DNA of 64,000 bases from Xestospongia muta (taxonomy: Eukaryota > Porifera > Demospongiae > Haplosclerida > Petrosiidae). The DNA is taken from the NCBI GenBank assembly GCA_963693285.1, contig OY848918.1:4903876-4967875 (forward strand), given 5' to 3'. The notes below the pieces were generated by a model that worked only from the letters and a program-made list of their open reading frames with translations, was not told where the DNA came from and ran no database searches. The translations under genes and the position numbers were made by a program. Below are positions 1-11,825 of this stretch, in pieces; within the stretch, counting starts at the first letter, position 1; each line of letters starts with the position of its first letter.

Positions 1-236
1 CTTACTATCAGGTAAACAGTGTATTACTATCAGGTAAACATTGTGGAATTACCATCACATAAACATTACACCAGGTAAACATTGTGCAATTAGCATCAGG
101 TAAACATTACACTGTATAAACATTGTGCGCTTACTAGCAGGTAAACAGTGTATTACTATCAGGTAAACATTGTTCATTTCCATCATGTAAATAATGTATA
201 CTACTATCAGGTAAAATGTTATCAAGTTCTTCTTGT
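1..236. repeat. Degenerate minisatellite
   Basis: A short motif, roughly TTACTATCAGGTAAACATTG, recurs about eight times with variable spacing and substitutions. Recognisable cores (CAGGTAAACA or close variants) start near positions 10, 31, 72, 97, 138, 159 and 208. The array runs off the left edge of the window. No coding capacity is visible. Confidence 0.75.
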
Positions 237-819
237 GCTGTCAAAAGTAAAGATTTTAATTACCTTCTAAATTAGTTAGGATTTTGAATGTTTTTCTCAA
301 CTCCTCATCTAATGTGATATGAGAAGGAAATACAGTATACAATATGTTTACAAACTACACTCACAAAACCAGTTTCATATTTCTGTTTAGAAAATTCAAT
401 CTACTGTACTGTTAATCATTTTGTCTACATTAACTAAGACCGTGTGTAATAACTGAAAGTACACAGTACTGCAAATAAACAAATAAACTAACTAATTTAA
501 TTATAAAGAGGTCAAAACTAACTAATTAATACTAGCTAAAAGTAACAGCAAAATCGAAAGCAACACTAAATTAAATACAATATATAGTACTAATACAGTA
601 CATACTAAACTCTTTGTACATGCTATTAATGTTATTATTACTAATATATCATCATATTGGCAATGTTAATAATAATATAATAATGATTATGTATGTATAT
701 AGCCTTAGTATACATAATTGATTTATGAGGCAATCATTAAGTCATTAACATATACCATGTATTATCCTTATAATCATTGATATGTGTAGATAGATGTATT
801 ATTTATTACATCAGATCTA
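237..819. other. AT-rich intergenic DNA, no gene seen
   Basis: Stop codons are dense in all frames and no exon resembling the receptor family is visible. I see nothing assignable here. Confidence 0.5.
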
Positions 820-3040
820 CCTTTGTAGTTTGAGTAGTACATTTGTCAAGAAACAATAATAGTTAAGCTATTGATACTAACATCATAAGTTGTTAGTTTT
901 TAGTACATTAATAATGAAACTTTTTGATTTGGTTTCATGTAATTTAAATAATGTATTTTTCATTACATTTAATTAATAAATATTCAAATAACATGTAGCA
1001 TTTACTAGAAAAACTTAACACACATAATGATCACTGGAAGACCAATAAATAAGTCATGTGATTCTTTATAATACCTATCCTATGTAATTGTTGGCATTAC
1101 AATTAACTTGATATTATCTTGATATGATTAATGAGAACACACAGTGATATCGATGATCTCTCTTATTGATGTTCAGAGTTAAAATTATGTCATGTAATTA
1201 ATTAATCACTCACACATAACAAGAAGTTACTTATATCAGCTTGTAGTTGGTATATTGTGTATCTATTGAGTATATTTACTTTATAGGTAGCTTCACTAAC
1301 ACATAGTCTTTATATATTGTGTGTAGTCATGGCAAGGTTAGGTTAATTTACTTATCAACTATTATCCATTATTGAGATTGTTTAACATAATACAATATGA
1401 TATTACATAAAGAATAATGCCACTATTATATTACTTACTAGTATATATGTTAACATACTACCAAGTGTTGTTCTCATTATGAAATGGTCAATGGTGCACA
1501 TCTGGAGGTTGTTGTGGACATCTGTTTGGTGTGTCAGACCACCCTTAAATCAGGTGGATAAGATAATGAACCTAATGACATTACATTTAGTCCATATATA
1601 TCCAGCATTACAGGAATAATATCACGTTTGTTATGACTCATGTATGTGCAGTCATTGTTTCCACACAAACTGTTCAATGTCTGTTTACTGCTTAGTGTAA
1701 CATATGACAGTATTAACTAAATCATTGAGACAAGGTAACACTAATGGTGGGAATAGTTTGTAAATGGCATTATCCATCATGGTATAAAATTATGGATATA
1801 ATTTATTCTAAAATTCTAGTATTATAATTATAATAGTTAATAGAAGATACAGACATAACCAATTACCAATTGTATTAAATTTTGTATATAACATAATACA
1901 TACTGTATAATCATTATATTATGATAATGTAATGTGTTAATATTGTACTACTCTCTAGTGTATATGTCAGTTCTGACATTGTTATATACTGTACTAGTAG
2001 TACAATAATAAATATTATGAATTTATTGTAAAAGTAAATGAAATGATTTATGAGAAATCTTACGTTCAAATGGTTTTTATTTTTATTAAAATGCATTGCA
2101 CAATCTATTCATGGTTATTAGTGTTCGTACTCATTGACTATCTCGTTACTTTATCTATTACTCCAGACACATTTGTTTATCATGTGCACATTCTTAGAAA
2201 ATTAACCATAAAAATACAACTTCAACTAAATTAACTTTTTTGTTATGGCAATAAAGCCAAAATGTCTTCTGTTGAATACCTTTTGAGTTTAGCAAATAAT
2301 TAACTGGCATAATAAACTTTATTTGACTAATAATAATAAAGTTTGTAACTTTTAAATTATTGTGTATTTTTCCTTAGAGCTGTATATGCCTTGTAATTAT
2401 TATTGAGTAATGAATAAGGTAATTACAGTCAGTCATTTAGTCAAATAATATACAACTAATACACAACATTAAAATGTGTACTAGAACATGAACATGCTGT
2501 ATTGTTGTGAACATTACATTTATGAATCATTTTATTTAACTTGGTGGGATTATTTTATTGAAATTAAAATTCTTTGTAACTATATTTATTATCTTGTAAT
2601 CAGATTTTCTACATGCTTTATTTATCTTGTCTCACCATCTTTGTATAATCTATTAATCAAATATCAATTTTAATATCTTGTCTTGATATGTGACAATGAA
2701 GGAATGGTAATAGAGTAGAACTGATTTTGTGGATAGGCATGAGGGTTGTGTACTATGTCAATACAAATAGAGTTATAATAGTTACTGGAATAATTAATTA
2801 TTATTTAATACATTGAATACATAGCTATTACTTGATAGCACTTCAGAGCATATCAATTATTAGTTAAATTACTTGTGTATTCCATTATTAAAAGATGTAG
2901 GGACAACAAAATTGTAAAAGCTTGTAAGTAAATTAATTTGATTGTAGTATTATATCTGTGCATATATAATTATAATATTTCGATTATTGTCTTGGGGTCA
3001 CAATGGAGGAGTACTTAGAATTAGAATGATACATTATTCT
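820..3040. repeat. Segmental duplication, copy 1 (partner 30985-34105)
   Basis: This stretch matches 30985-34105 in direct orientation over most of its length: 820-1349 pairs with 30985-31515, 1349-2430 with 32262-33400, and 2688-3030 with 33755-34090. The partner carries about 750 extra bases (31515-32261), and the segments at 2430-2687 and 33400-33754 differ. Near 1722-1790 is a plus-strand relic of the class A TM-exon end and following intron (a GAGACAAGGTAA donor, then GGGAATAGTTTGTAAATGG). Positions 985-1085 carry the same block found upstream of A1 and A2, so the segment probably derives from receptor-cluster DNA that has decayed. Confidence 0.75.
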
Positions 3041-3735
3041 GTGGTATTCATAAAAATCAGTACTAAATAAACTCGTCTTTTAAAGTTATAATTTATCTCA
3101 AAGCTACTAATTACCATTGCTATAAAAGTGTATGTTTACTATAGTAACATACAGTAATTATAATTATGTCTATCTATACTAACTACATATAAAGACTTAA
3201 TATGCTACTTGATCACAGTTTGGATGTGTCATCAGACATAATAAGGATGCCTATGTCCATTCTAAGATTCTAAAAGACTATAATTATGGTATTTTATCTG
3301 AGTATACTAGTATAATTCAATATAAAGGAATGACATTTATGATTATTGTCTTGGAATCACTATGTGAATATACTCCAGAATGCTCATGGTAACGGGCATG
3401 GGGCCAAGTACATTTGTAAGGACTACAGTAAAGTACAAGTACTTTTAAAAAAATTTAAGTACAAGTATCAGTACAAGTAATATACTCTAGCATGGTCATG
3501 GCCATTTTAAGAGAATGTAATTATAGTGTTTACCTATGTATATTATATAGTATAATATAATATAATAGTATTTTACCTGTGTATATTTGTGTACTTCAAT
3601 AGGAATGACATTTATGATTATTGTCTTGGAAATCACTATGTAAATATACTTTAGAATGCTCATGGTAATCACTGTCTTGTGACATGTAAATATTTTCAAG
3701 CATTGAGATAGATAGAATACATTATAATGATGATA
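3041..3735. repeat. Intergenic DNA with a local duplication
   Basis: About 65 bases at 3330-3395 (GATTATTGTCTTGGAATCAC...) are repeated at 3605-3672, and a shorter match occurs near 2975. No gene is visible. Confidence 0.5.
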
Positions 3736-3739
3736 ATTA

Positions 3740-4440
3740 TTTTGGTCAAATGATGAGAAGTTACTTTTATCAGCTTGTAGTGGGTATATTGTGTATCTAT
3801 TGATTATAGTTATGTTATAGGTAACTTTACTAACAAACACACTGTCTTTATACATAATGTATGTGAGATAATGCATATGTAGAGCTGTTGCTGATATAAA
3901 TGATAAATATAGTTTTAAATCCTATTATGTTAATATTGACTTATTCTTCTAGAGTCACCATTGATGTCTAAAGTATGAAGTAATGAAAAATGATGATAAT
4001 GTCTTAAGATATTACCTGTCTATAATGAAGTTTATATTGAAGAGTAATTATCATAATAATGTAATATAATGATATATAATACATGTATTATATTTTAAGT
4101 GAAAATATAGATTATATTGTTGCTATAGTAGTAACTTTATATTGTATTGATAACTTATTATATACAACGGTTCATTATATACCAAATTTATGTATCATTA
4201 AAATGACTGTGTAATTATGTTATTGATTATTGTAAACATCATACAGTTTTATTCCATAATATATTAAATATCAACAAGTTAATGATAACCACGTCAACCG
4301 TGGCTCCATCATCTATCGATCCTATCCCCAGTTCCTGATGTCCTTTGCACAGTAGTTGTTACACACCTGAGGAAGACTCATCAGAGAAGAAATCTTATGT
4401 GTTATTATTAATAAAAAGTTCTTTGATAAGTTGTTGTCTT
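3740..4440. repeat. Flank of the duplicated class A unit, copy 1
   Basis: This stretch matches 7840-8545: the same AGAAGTTACTTTT.TCAGCTTGTAGT block, the same CACTGTCTTTATACAT block, and the same segment around 4295-4400 against 8390-8490. It shows that A1 and A2 sit in a tandemly duplicated unit of about 4.1 kb that includes the intergenic DNA. Confidence 0.7.
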
Positions 4441-4504
4441 TTATTGACTTTTTTTGTTTGTCTCTGACTTAATGCAACTAAAACAAGAGAGGATGTTTGT
4501 TGTT

Positions 4505-4666
4505 TTGAAAATGAGACACCAATAATAGAACAATATAGTTTAGTACGACAATATCAGTCTTCATATTTAGCAAATGAATTGTCTAATGAGGAATATACCA
4601 GACTTAATCAAGCTGAAATCAATTTAACACATGATGTCATATACAGTCTTATCAGTCAGCATTAAA
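4505..4666 (+). pseudogene. Relic of a class B cytoplasmic-tail exon
   Basis: The plus strand encodes ETPIIEQYSLVRQYQSS, then NEEYTRLNQ, and ends in a TAA at 4664-4666. This is clearly homologous to the tyrosine-rich tail exon of B2 (43876-44091) and B3 (63404-63794), but no Ig, FN3 or TM exon lies upstream on this strand and the end diverges. It lies between genes of the opposite strand, so it is an isolated remnant. A second, more decayed copy is at 8660-8778 in the tandem unit. Confidence 0.7.
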
Positions 4667-4920
4667 CTACATACATATTCTCATGAGTCATGAATATTAC
4701 CATTGTCTGACTAGTCAACAATAAAATGTTTGTGTGTTTCCAGTAGCAATTAATTCTTATTATAATAATTATTATAAATATACCATTGTGTTCATCTGTT
4801 TATCATTAAAGGTAACCAATTAATTAACAGTTGAATTTAATTTGACTTAAAAGTATTATCACAAAATGTAAAAAAAATAAAAATCTAAAGTCTTTACAAT
4901 CTTTAAAGTATTGACACAGT

Positions 4921-4926
4921 TTTATT
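4921..4926 (-). terminator. Poly(A) signal of A1
   Basis: AATAAA on the minus strand lies only two bases beyond the stop codon. A2 and the pseudogene at 57948 share this spacing, so the 3' untranslated region is very short. Confidence 0.6.
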
Positions 4927-4928
4927 GA

Positions 4929-7433
4929 TTACTGTTTTATCACACCATATGCGGCACATGTGTTCATCTCTAGTTCAGTAGTAGGTAGTGTATTAGTGAT
5001 CATATCAACATTCTCATATTGAGGTATAACTTGATGAGGGACAGTATCTGTTAGTGGATTAATAGGAGATGGTACAGCACCTACAATGCATAATACCATT
5101 TACAAACTATTCCCACTGTTAGTATTACCTTGTCTCAGTGACTTAGTTCTTCTTATCCAACATATCACTATATGTACTAGTACAATACATACCAGTATTA
5201 GAACTGACACACCCACTAGACTACCTAGTATATATAGTATAAATGAAAGGTAATACATATCGTATTGTACATTACAACATCAATTAATTATATTAATAAT
5301 ATATTACAAATATGAAATTATATTATGCAAATCCACCTAACAAAAATTTAAGTTTGTTCAGTTAAGAACATATATCATATCTATATTTAATTATTATTAC
5401 CTCCTAATATACCAGCAGCTGTTTTAAAACTGTTATTAACTTGTGTATCATCTACATAACATGCATAGATATATAATAATGATAACAAAATATATTAATG
5501 ATTACTTACTGGTTAAACAGTCATACATTCCCATAGTAATAGTAACCATGGAAACAGAACATGTGGATACAGGACAAGATGGGTAAGTTGGTTCCAATCC
5601 AGTAACAGAGATATTAGTAGATGATATTGCCCAGTCATCTGATAATGTACTCTCCTCTTCAATATCATATACATACATATTATATATACCAGTAGGTATA
5701 TCATATATACATCCAATTACTGTACTACATACTGGAGAACACATCAATGATATGTTAGTACTGTAGGTAGAGGAGGATAATGAAATAAGACAACCTTTAG
5801 CAATAGCTTCTCTTATAAAATGACAGCTGTAACATGTTCTACCAATATTACTTAGGTCATTATATAGGGTAGCTTCAGTAACATCATATGTACCTAATGA
5901 ATGGACAATGAAACATAATACAAACACTGTTTATTGTGTTAGTATCATAACATCTTACTGAGTTTGAGTTGATCTGTTATATCAACAACTAGTCCACTTG
6001 AGTAAAACAACCTTATTGTTGTCTTCCATTCTTTGTTCTCTGTTAAATTCAGATTTATCAAAGCAGTTACTATATCTCCATCTGTTATTATTACATTATT
6101 ATCAACTACAGCTGATATAGTAGTGTTAGAGTTTGTTGAAAACTGAAGTTGTAATATTTCAAGGAGACTAGTACATTCCATAAATAACTATACTATTAAT
6201 AAAAGGCACATTATGATATCATTTAACTTACAGTATTATGTATTGTTATATTTACTGTCCAATTGCTGATTGATCTGTTTAATATTAATGTCACATTATA
6301 CACACTTTCTGTATAATAAATTTATGATAGCACATTTCTGGCATAAATTACCTGATAATGCAACTACTTGACTCGCTGTGTCTCCTTCACCAGCTGAGTT
6401 ATTACCAGCTATAGACACTGTATATTTACCAAATTGACTGGGACAATAGATCCAGCTGGTAGTATTACTTGTTGTAGTATATTTTGTATTATCTCCTTCA
6501 TTAGTGACATTAATTATATAACCATATATAGGTACACAATCAAGAAAGAAAGGAGGAGACCAGAAACAGTTTATACAACAATAACCTTGTCTGGTACATG
6601 TTAAGTTTTTAACTACTGACAATTTACCTGAGAAAGAGTAAAAAATTATATCATTTCTCAATATTGCTCCAACTTTATGTATATATATATATAATATACA
6701 TTAAGTACATACCACCTAACACTATTACAACTGATGTGGTACTTATCTCTCCTTCTCCAGCTGAGTTATTACCAGCTACACTAACTGTATATGTACCAAA
6801 TTGACTGGGACAGTACTGCCATGTTGTAGAAGATGTAGTGTTCTGTGTAACTAGTTGTCCTCCATAAGTAATATTGATGATAAAACCAGGTATGGATACC
6901 AGAGAGAAGGGAGGAGACCAGGAACAGTTTATATACAGACTTTGTAGATGACATATCAAGTTGTTGACAGCAGCTAGTTTACCTAATGAGAGGAGATATA
7001 ATGACGTATATCAGAGAGGGGTGTTACCTTGTATTCTCAGAGTAGATTCACTGAAGTTCACATAACCACTGCCATTCACAAATCCAAAAGCATTACATCT
7101 CACTACTGTATTGTTATATTGAGGATATCCAGGTATGGTAAGATTAGAGTGTTGTGATCCATCTCCATTTGTAACAATACCAAGTTGAATAATGTCATTA
7201 TTAGCAGAACCTGTTCCATTAACATTCCAAGTAATACTCACACCAGTATGATCCACTGAACATTGGTAATGTGCTAGTTGATAGACTCCAATGTTAGGAG
7301 ATGGAATAAAAACAAATTCAATACCTTATAATAAATAGTTTGATGACACTCACCAACATTATATACCTTTACAATGATTTGAAAATATCCACAGTAGTAT
7401 CAAAGTGAACATATTCTTGTGACAACTAAGCAT
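4929..7433 (-). CDS. Class A receptor A1: signal peptide, Ig, two FN3, Cys-rich module, TM, short tyrosine tail
   Basis: Ten minus-strand exons: 7433-7367 signal peptide (MLSCHKNMFTLILLWIFSN), 7324-7028 Ig, 6982-6713 FN3-1, 6627-6352 FN3-2, 6308-6232 and 6187-5959 beta-rich segment, 5893-5510 Cys-rich module, 5451-5401 linker, 5224-5129 TM, 5080-4929 tail. The lengths sum to 1899 nt, giving 632 residues, with every junction in phase and GT..AG. The Ig domain has YQCSV, a Trp (SITWNV) and VVRCNAF. The FN3s carry INCxWSPP and NNSAGEG. The Cys-rich module has TCYSCHF and KGCLI. The TM helix (SVLILVCIVLVHIVICW) precedes RRTK. The tail contains QYENV and AYGVI. Many N-glycosylation sequons are present. 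It is inferred to be a cell-surface recognition receptor; the ligand is unknown. A2 is a tandem duplicate. Confidence 0.85.
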
Positions 7434-8100
7434 AAATGTCACGTGTATATCACTCATTGATTTATTAATAATCTTAATATAATTCATTGTTATTGTTATT
7501 TAATTAATTGTTACTACGCTAACGATGAATGGTTGTTTTGATGTGATTAAAATAATGTATATTACATTATATTTAATAAACATTCCTGTAATATCCAGTA
7601 TTTACTAGAAAAACTTAACACACATAATGATCACAGGAAGACCAATAAATTGGTCATGTGATTCTTTATAATATCAATATTAATAATGGTTGGTATCACA
7701 AATATCTTGATATTATCTTGATATGATTAATGAGAGCACACAGTAATACTGATGATCTCTCTAACTGATGTTTAAAGTTAAATTATCTCATATTAATTAA
7801 TTAATTGGTCACCATTAATCAGTCACATGTAACAAGAAGTTACTTTTGTCAGCTTGTAGTTGGTATATTATGTGTCTATTGAGTATATTTACTTTATAGG
7901 TAGCTTCATTAACACACACACTGTCTTTATACATTATGTATATTAGATAATGTACACATGGAACTGTTACTGATATAAATAATATTGTTTTAAATCTTAT
8001 TATGTTAATATTGACTTATTCTTCTAGGGTCACCATTGTTGTCCAAAGTATGAAGTAATTAAAAATTATGATAATGTCTCAAGGTATCACTTGTCTCTGA
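7434..8100 (-). promoter_or_regulatory. Conserved upstream region of A1
   Basis: A block at 7590-7680 (TTAACACACATAATGATCAC, GGAAGACCAATAAAT, TCATGTGATTCTTTATAAT) is repeated upstream of A2 (11695-11785) and in the duplicated segments at 985-1085 and 31165-31250. It contains a CCAAT-like sequence, an E-box-like CATGTG and a TATA-like run. Its conservation next to two genes suggests a promoter module, but it could be conserved only because it was recently duplicated. Confidence 0.4.
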
Positions 8101-8659
8101 TGATGTTTACATTGAAAAGTAATTATCATATGAATATAATATAATAATATATAATAATATATAATACATGTATTATGTATAAAGTGAAAGTGTAGATTAT
8201 ACTGTTGCTATCGTAGTGCCTTTACATTGAATTGATAACAAATTCATTTATTGTTGGCATATAACAAATAACATTTCATTATATGCTAATTTTTAAATCA
8301 TAAAATAACTGTATAGATATGTTATTTATTATTGTAAAGATCATACATTTTAATTCCATAATATATTAAATGTCAACAACTATTAACCATAAACGTGTCA
8401 ACTGCGACTCTATCATCTAATGATCCTATTCCAGTTCTTGATCTTTCTACACCAGTTGATGCACATCCAAAGAAGACCTATTAGAGTTGAATTATTATGT
8501 TTATTAACAATAAAACACATTCTTTGATAAGAAGTTATCTTTTAATGACCTTCCTTGTTTGTCTCTGACTAAATACAACTAAGACAAGAGAGGATGTTTG
8601 TTGTTTTGAGTCTTATCTTTATGTCTTTGACAAAGACATTATATATAAAGATAAGTAAT
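8101..8659. repeat. Flank of the duplicated class A unit, copy 2
   Basis: Positions 7840-8545 are the second copy of the segment at 3740-4440. A short hairpin-like run follows at about 8610-8650 (TCTTATCTTTATGTC... against GACATTATATATAAAGATAAG). No gene is visible. Confidence 0.55.
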
Positions 8660-8778
8660 AAATCAAACACCAATAACAGAACAATATAGTTTAGTACAAC
8701 AATATCAGTCTTTATATTTAGTAAATAGACTATCTGATGAGGATTATGCCATAATTAATCAAGCTGAAAGCAGTTAAC
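8660..8778 (+). pseudogene. Relic of a class B cytoplasmic-tail exon, second copy
   Basis: The stretch encodes TPITEQYSLVQQYQSLYLVN, then a decayed EEYxRL region where DYAI replaces EYTR, ending in TAA at 8776-8778. It is the duplicate of 4505-4666 and has no associated ectodomain exons on this strand. Confidence 0.65.
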
Positions 8779-9062
8779 ACATGATGTCATATACAGTCTT
8801 ATCAGTCAGCACTAAACTACATACTACATACTCTCATGAGTCATGAATATTACCATTGTAACAATAAAACATTGTGTGATTCTAGCTATTAAATAATAAT
8901 AATTATTATTATGAATGTACTGTTGTGTGCATGTGTGTATCATTAAAGGTAACCAATTAATTAGCAGTAGAATTTAATTTGACTTGCAATTATTATCACA
9001 AAATGTAATGAATAAAAAATTTAAAGATTTTACAGTCTTTAAAATATTGACAGTTTTATTGA

Positions 9063-11536
9063 TTACTGCTTTATCACACCATATGCGGCACATGTCTTCA
9101 TCTCTAGTTCAGTAGTAGGAGTGATATCAACATTCTCATATTGAGGTATAACTTGATGAGGGACAGTATTTGTTAGTGGATTAACAGAAGATGGTACAGT
9201 ACCTACAATGGATAATACCATTTACAAACTATTCCCACTGTTAGTATTACCTTGTCTCAGTGACTTAGTTCTTCTTATCCAACATATCACTATATGTACT
9301 AGTACAGTACATACCAGTATTAGAACTGATACACCCACTAGACTACCTAATATATATAGTATAAATGTAAAGTAATACATATCATATGGTACATTACAAC
9401 TATAATAATTTATTGCAAATATAAAATTATATCACGTAAATCCAAAAAAATTTAAGTTTGTTCTGTTGAGATCATATATCTAATCTATATTTAATTACTA
9501 TTACCTCCTAATACACCAGCAACTGTTAAAACACTGTTATTAACTTGTGCATTATCTACATAACAAACATACACATTATAATAATAATAATAACAAAATG
9601 TACTAATGATTACTTACTATTCAAACAGTCATATGTTCCTGTAGTCATAGTAACCATGAAAACAGGACATGTACATACAGGACAAGAGGGATAAGTTGGT
9701 TCCAATCCAGTAATAGTGATATTAGTAGATGATATTGCCCAGTCATTTGATAATGTACCGTCCTCTTCAATATCATATACATACATATTATATATACCAG
9801 TAGGTATATCATATGTGCATCCAATTACTGTACTACTACATACTGGAAAACACATCAATGATATGTTAGTATTGTAGGTAGAGAAGGTTAATGAAATAAG
9901 ACAACCTTTAACAATAGCTCCTCTTATAAAATGACAGCTGTAACATGTTCTACCAATATTACTTAGGTCATTATATAGGGTAGCTTCAGTAACATCATAT
10001 GTACCTAATGAATGGACAATGAAACATAATACAAAACATCGTTTATTGTGTTAGTATCATAACATCTTACTGAGTTTGAGTTGATCTGTTATATCAACAA
10101 CTAGACCACTTGAGTAAAACAACTTTATTGTTGTCTTCCATTTTTTATCGTCCATTAAATTCAGATTTATCAAAGCAGTTATCATATCTCCATCTGTTAT
10201 TATTCCATTATTATCAACTATAACTGATATAGTAGTGTTAGAGTTTGTTGAAAATTGAAGTTGTAACATTTCAAGGAGACTTGTACATTCAATAAATAAC
10301 TATACTATTAATAAAAGACACATCATGATATTATTTAACTTACAGTATTATGTATTGTTATATTTACTGTCCAATTACTGATTGATCTGTTTAATATTAA
10401 TGTCACATTATACACACTCTCTATATAATAATTTTATGATAGCACATTTCTGTCATTGTTATGGCATAAATTACCTGATAATACAACTACTTGACTCGCT
10501 GTGTCTCCTTCTCCAGCTGAGTTATTACCAGCTATAGACACTGTATATTTACCAAATTGACTAGGACAATAGATCCAGCTGGTAATATTACTAGTTGTAG
10601 TATATTGTGTATTATCTCCTTCATTAGTGACATTAATAATATAACCATATATAGGTACACAGTCACGAGAGAAAGGAGGAGACCAGGAACAGTTTATACA
10701 ACATTGACTTTGTCTAGTACATGTTAAGTTTTTAACTACTGACAGTTTTCCTGAGAAAAGAGCGAAGAATTATATCAATTATTTAATATTGTGCCAACTT
10801 TATTCATTATGCACATACCAGCTAAATTTATTACTTCTTCTGTTCTTAACTCTCCTTCTCCAGCTGAGTTATTACCAGCTACACTTATTGTATACGTACC
10901 AAATTGACTGGGACAGTACTGCCATGTTGTAGAAGATGTAGTCTTCTGTGCAACTAGCCCTCCTCCATAAGTAACATTGATGATATAACCAGGTATGGAT
11001 ACCAGAGAGAAAGGAGGAGACCAGGAACAGTTTATATACTGATTTTGTACATGACATATCAACTTTTTGACAGCAGCTAGTTCACCTAACGAGAGAAGAT
11101 ATAATAACATATATCGAAGAGTGTGTAACCTTGTATTCTCAGAGTAGATTCACTGAAGTTAAAATAACTATTACCATCTACAGATCCAAAGGCATTACAT
11201 TTCATTAATGTATTATTATATTGAGGATATCCAGGTATGGTAAGATTTGCCTGTTGTGATCCATCTCCATTTATAACAATACCAAGTTGGACAATATCAG
11301 TATTAGCAGAGCCTGTTCCATTAACAAACCAAGTAACAGTAACACCAGTATGATCTACTGAACATTGGTAATGTGCTACTTGATAGACTCCAATGTTAGG
11401 AGATGGAGTAAAGATAAATTGAATACCTTATAATAAAATAGTTTGATGACACTCACCAACACTATTTACCTTTACAATGATTTGAAAATACCCACAGTAG
11501 TATTAGAGTGAACATATTCTTGTGACAACTAAGCAT
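9063..11536 (-). CDS. Class A receptor A2: signal peptide, Ig, two FN3, Cys-rich module, TM, short tyrosine tail
   Basis: Tandem paralogue of A1 with the same ten exons: 11536-11470 signal peptide, 11426-11130 Ig, 11085-10819 FN3-1, 10750-10475 FN3-2, 10420-10344 and 10299-10071 beta-rich segment, 10004-9618 Cys-rich module, 9555-9505 linker, 9346-9251 TM, 9202-9063 tail. The sum is 1887 nt, giving 628 residues; all phases agree and no internal stop was found. The Ig has VAHYQCSV, TVTWFVN and LMKCNAF. Module cysteines TCYSCHF and KGCLI are kept. The tail keeps QYENV and AYGVI but lost four codons (an ITNTL-like stretch) relative to A1. The Ig exon donor is GTTACA rather than the GTAACA of the paralogues. 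AATAAA (9055-9060) sits two bases past the stop. Confidence 0.83.
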
Positions 11537-11800
11537 AAATGTCACGTGTATATCACTCATTCATATTATTAATAATCTTAATATAATTCATTATTATTTA
11601 ATTAGTTGTTACTACACTAGCGATTAATATTTTGGGCTTGCTTTATGTGATTAAAATAATTTTTTTGTCATTATATTTAATAAATACTCCAGTAATATCT
11701 AGCATTTACTTAAAATGACTTAGTACACATAATAATCAATGGAAGACCAATAAATTGATCATTTGATTCTTTATAATATCAATATTGTCTACTGATAATG
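11537..11800 (-). promoter_or_regulatory. Upstream region of A2
   Basis: Matches the A1 upstream region: CACGTGTATATCACTCATT just beyond the start, then the TTAGTACACATAATAATCA and GGAAGACCAATAAAT block at 11695-11785. It is shorter than in A1 because homology switches to a pseudogene at about 11820. Confidence 0.4.
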
Positions 11801-11825
11801 ATTAAATATCTTGATATTAACTGAG

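Noticed and set aside
3496..3876. 126-codon minus-strand frame
   Set aside because: Low-complexity Tyr/Ile-rich translation of AT-rich DNA that overlaps duplicated intergenic sequence; not open in the copy at 7840-7980.
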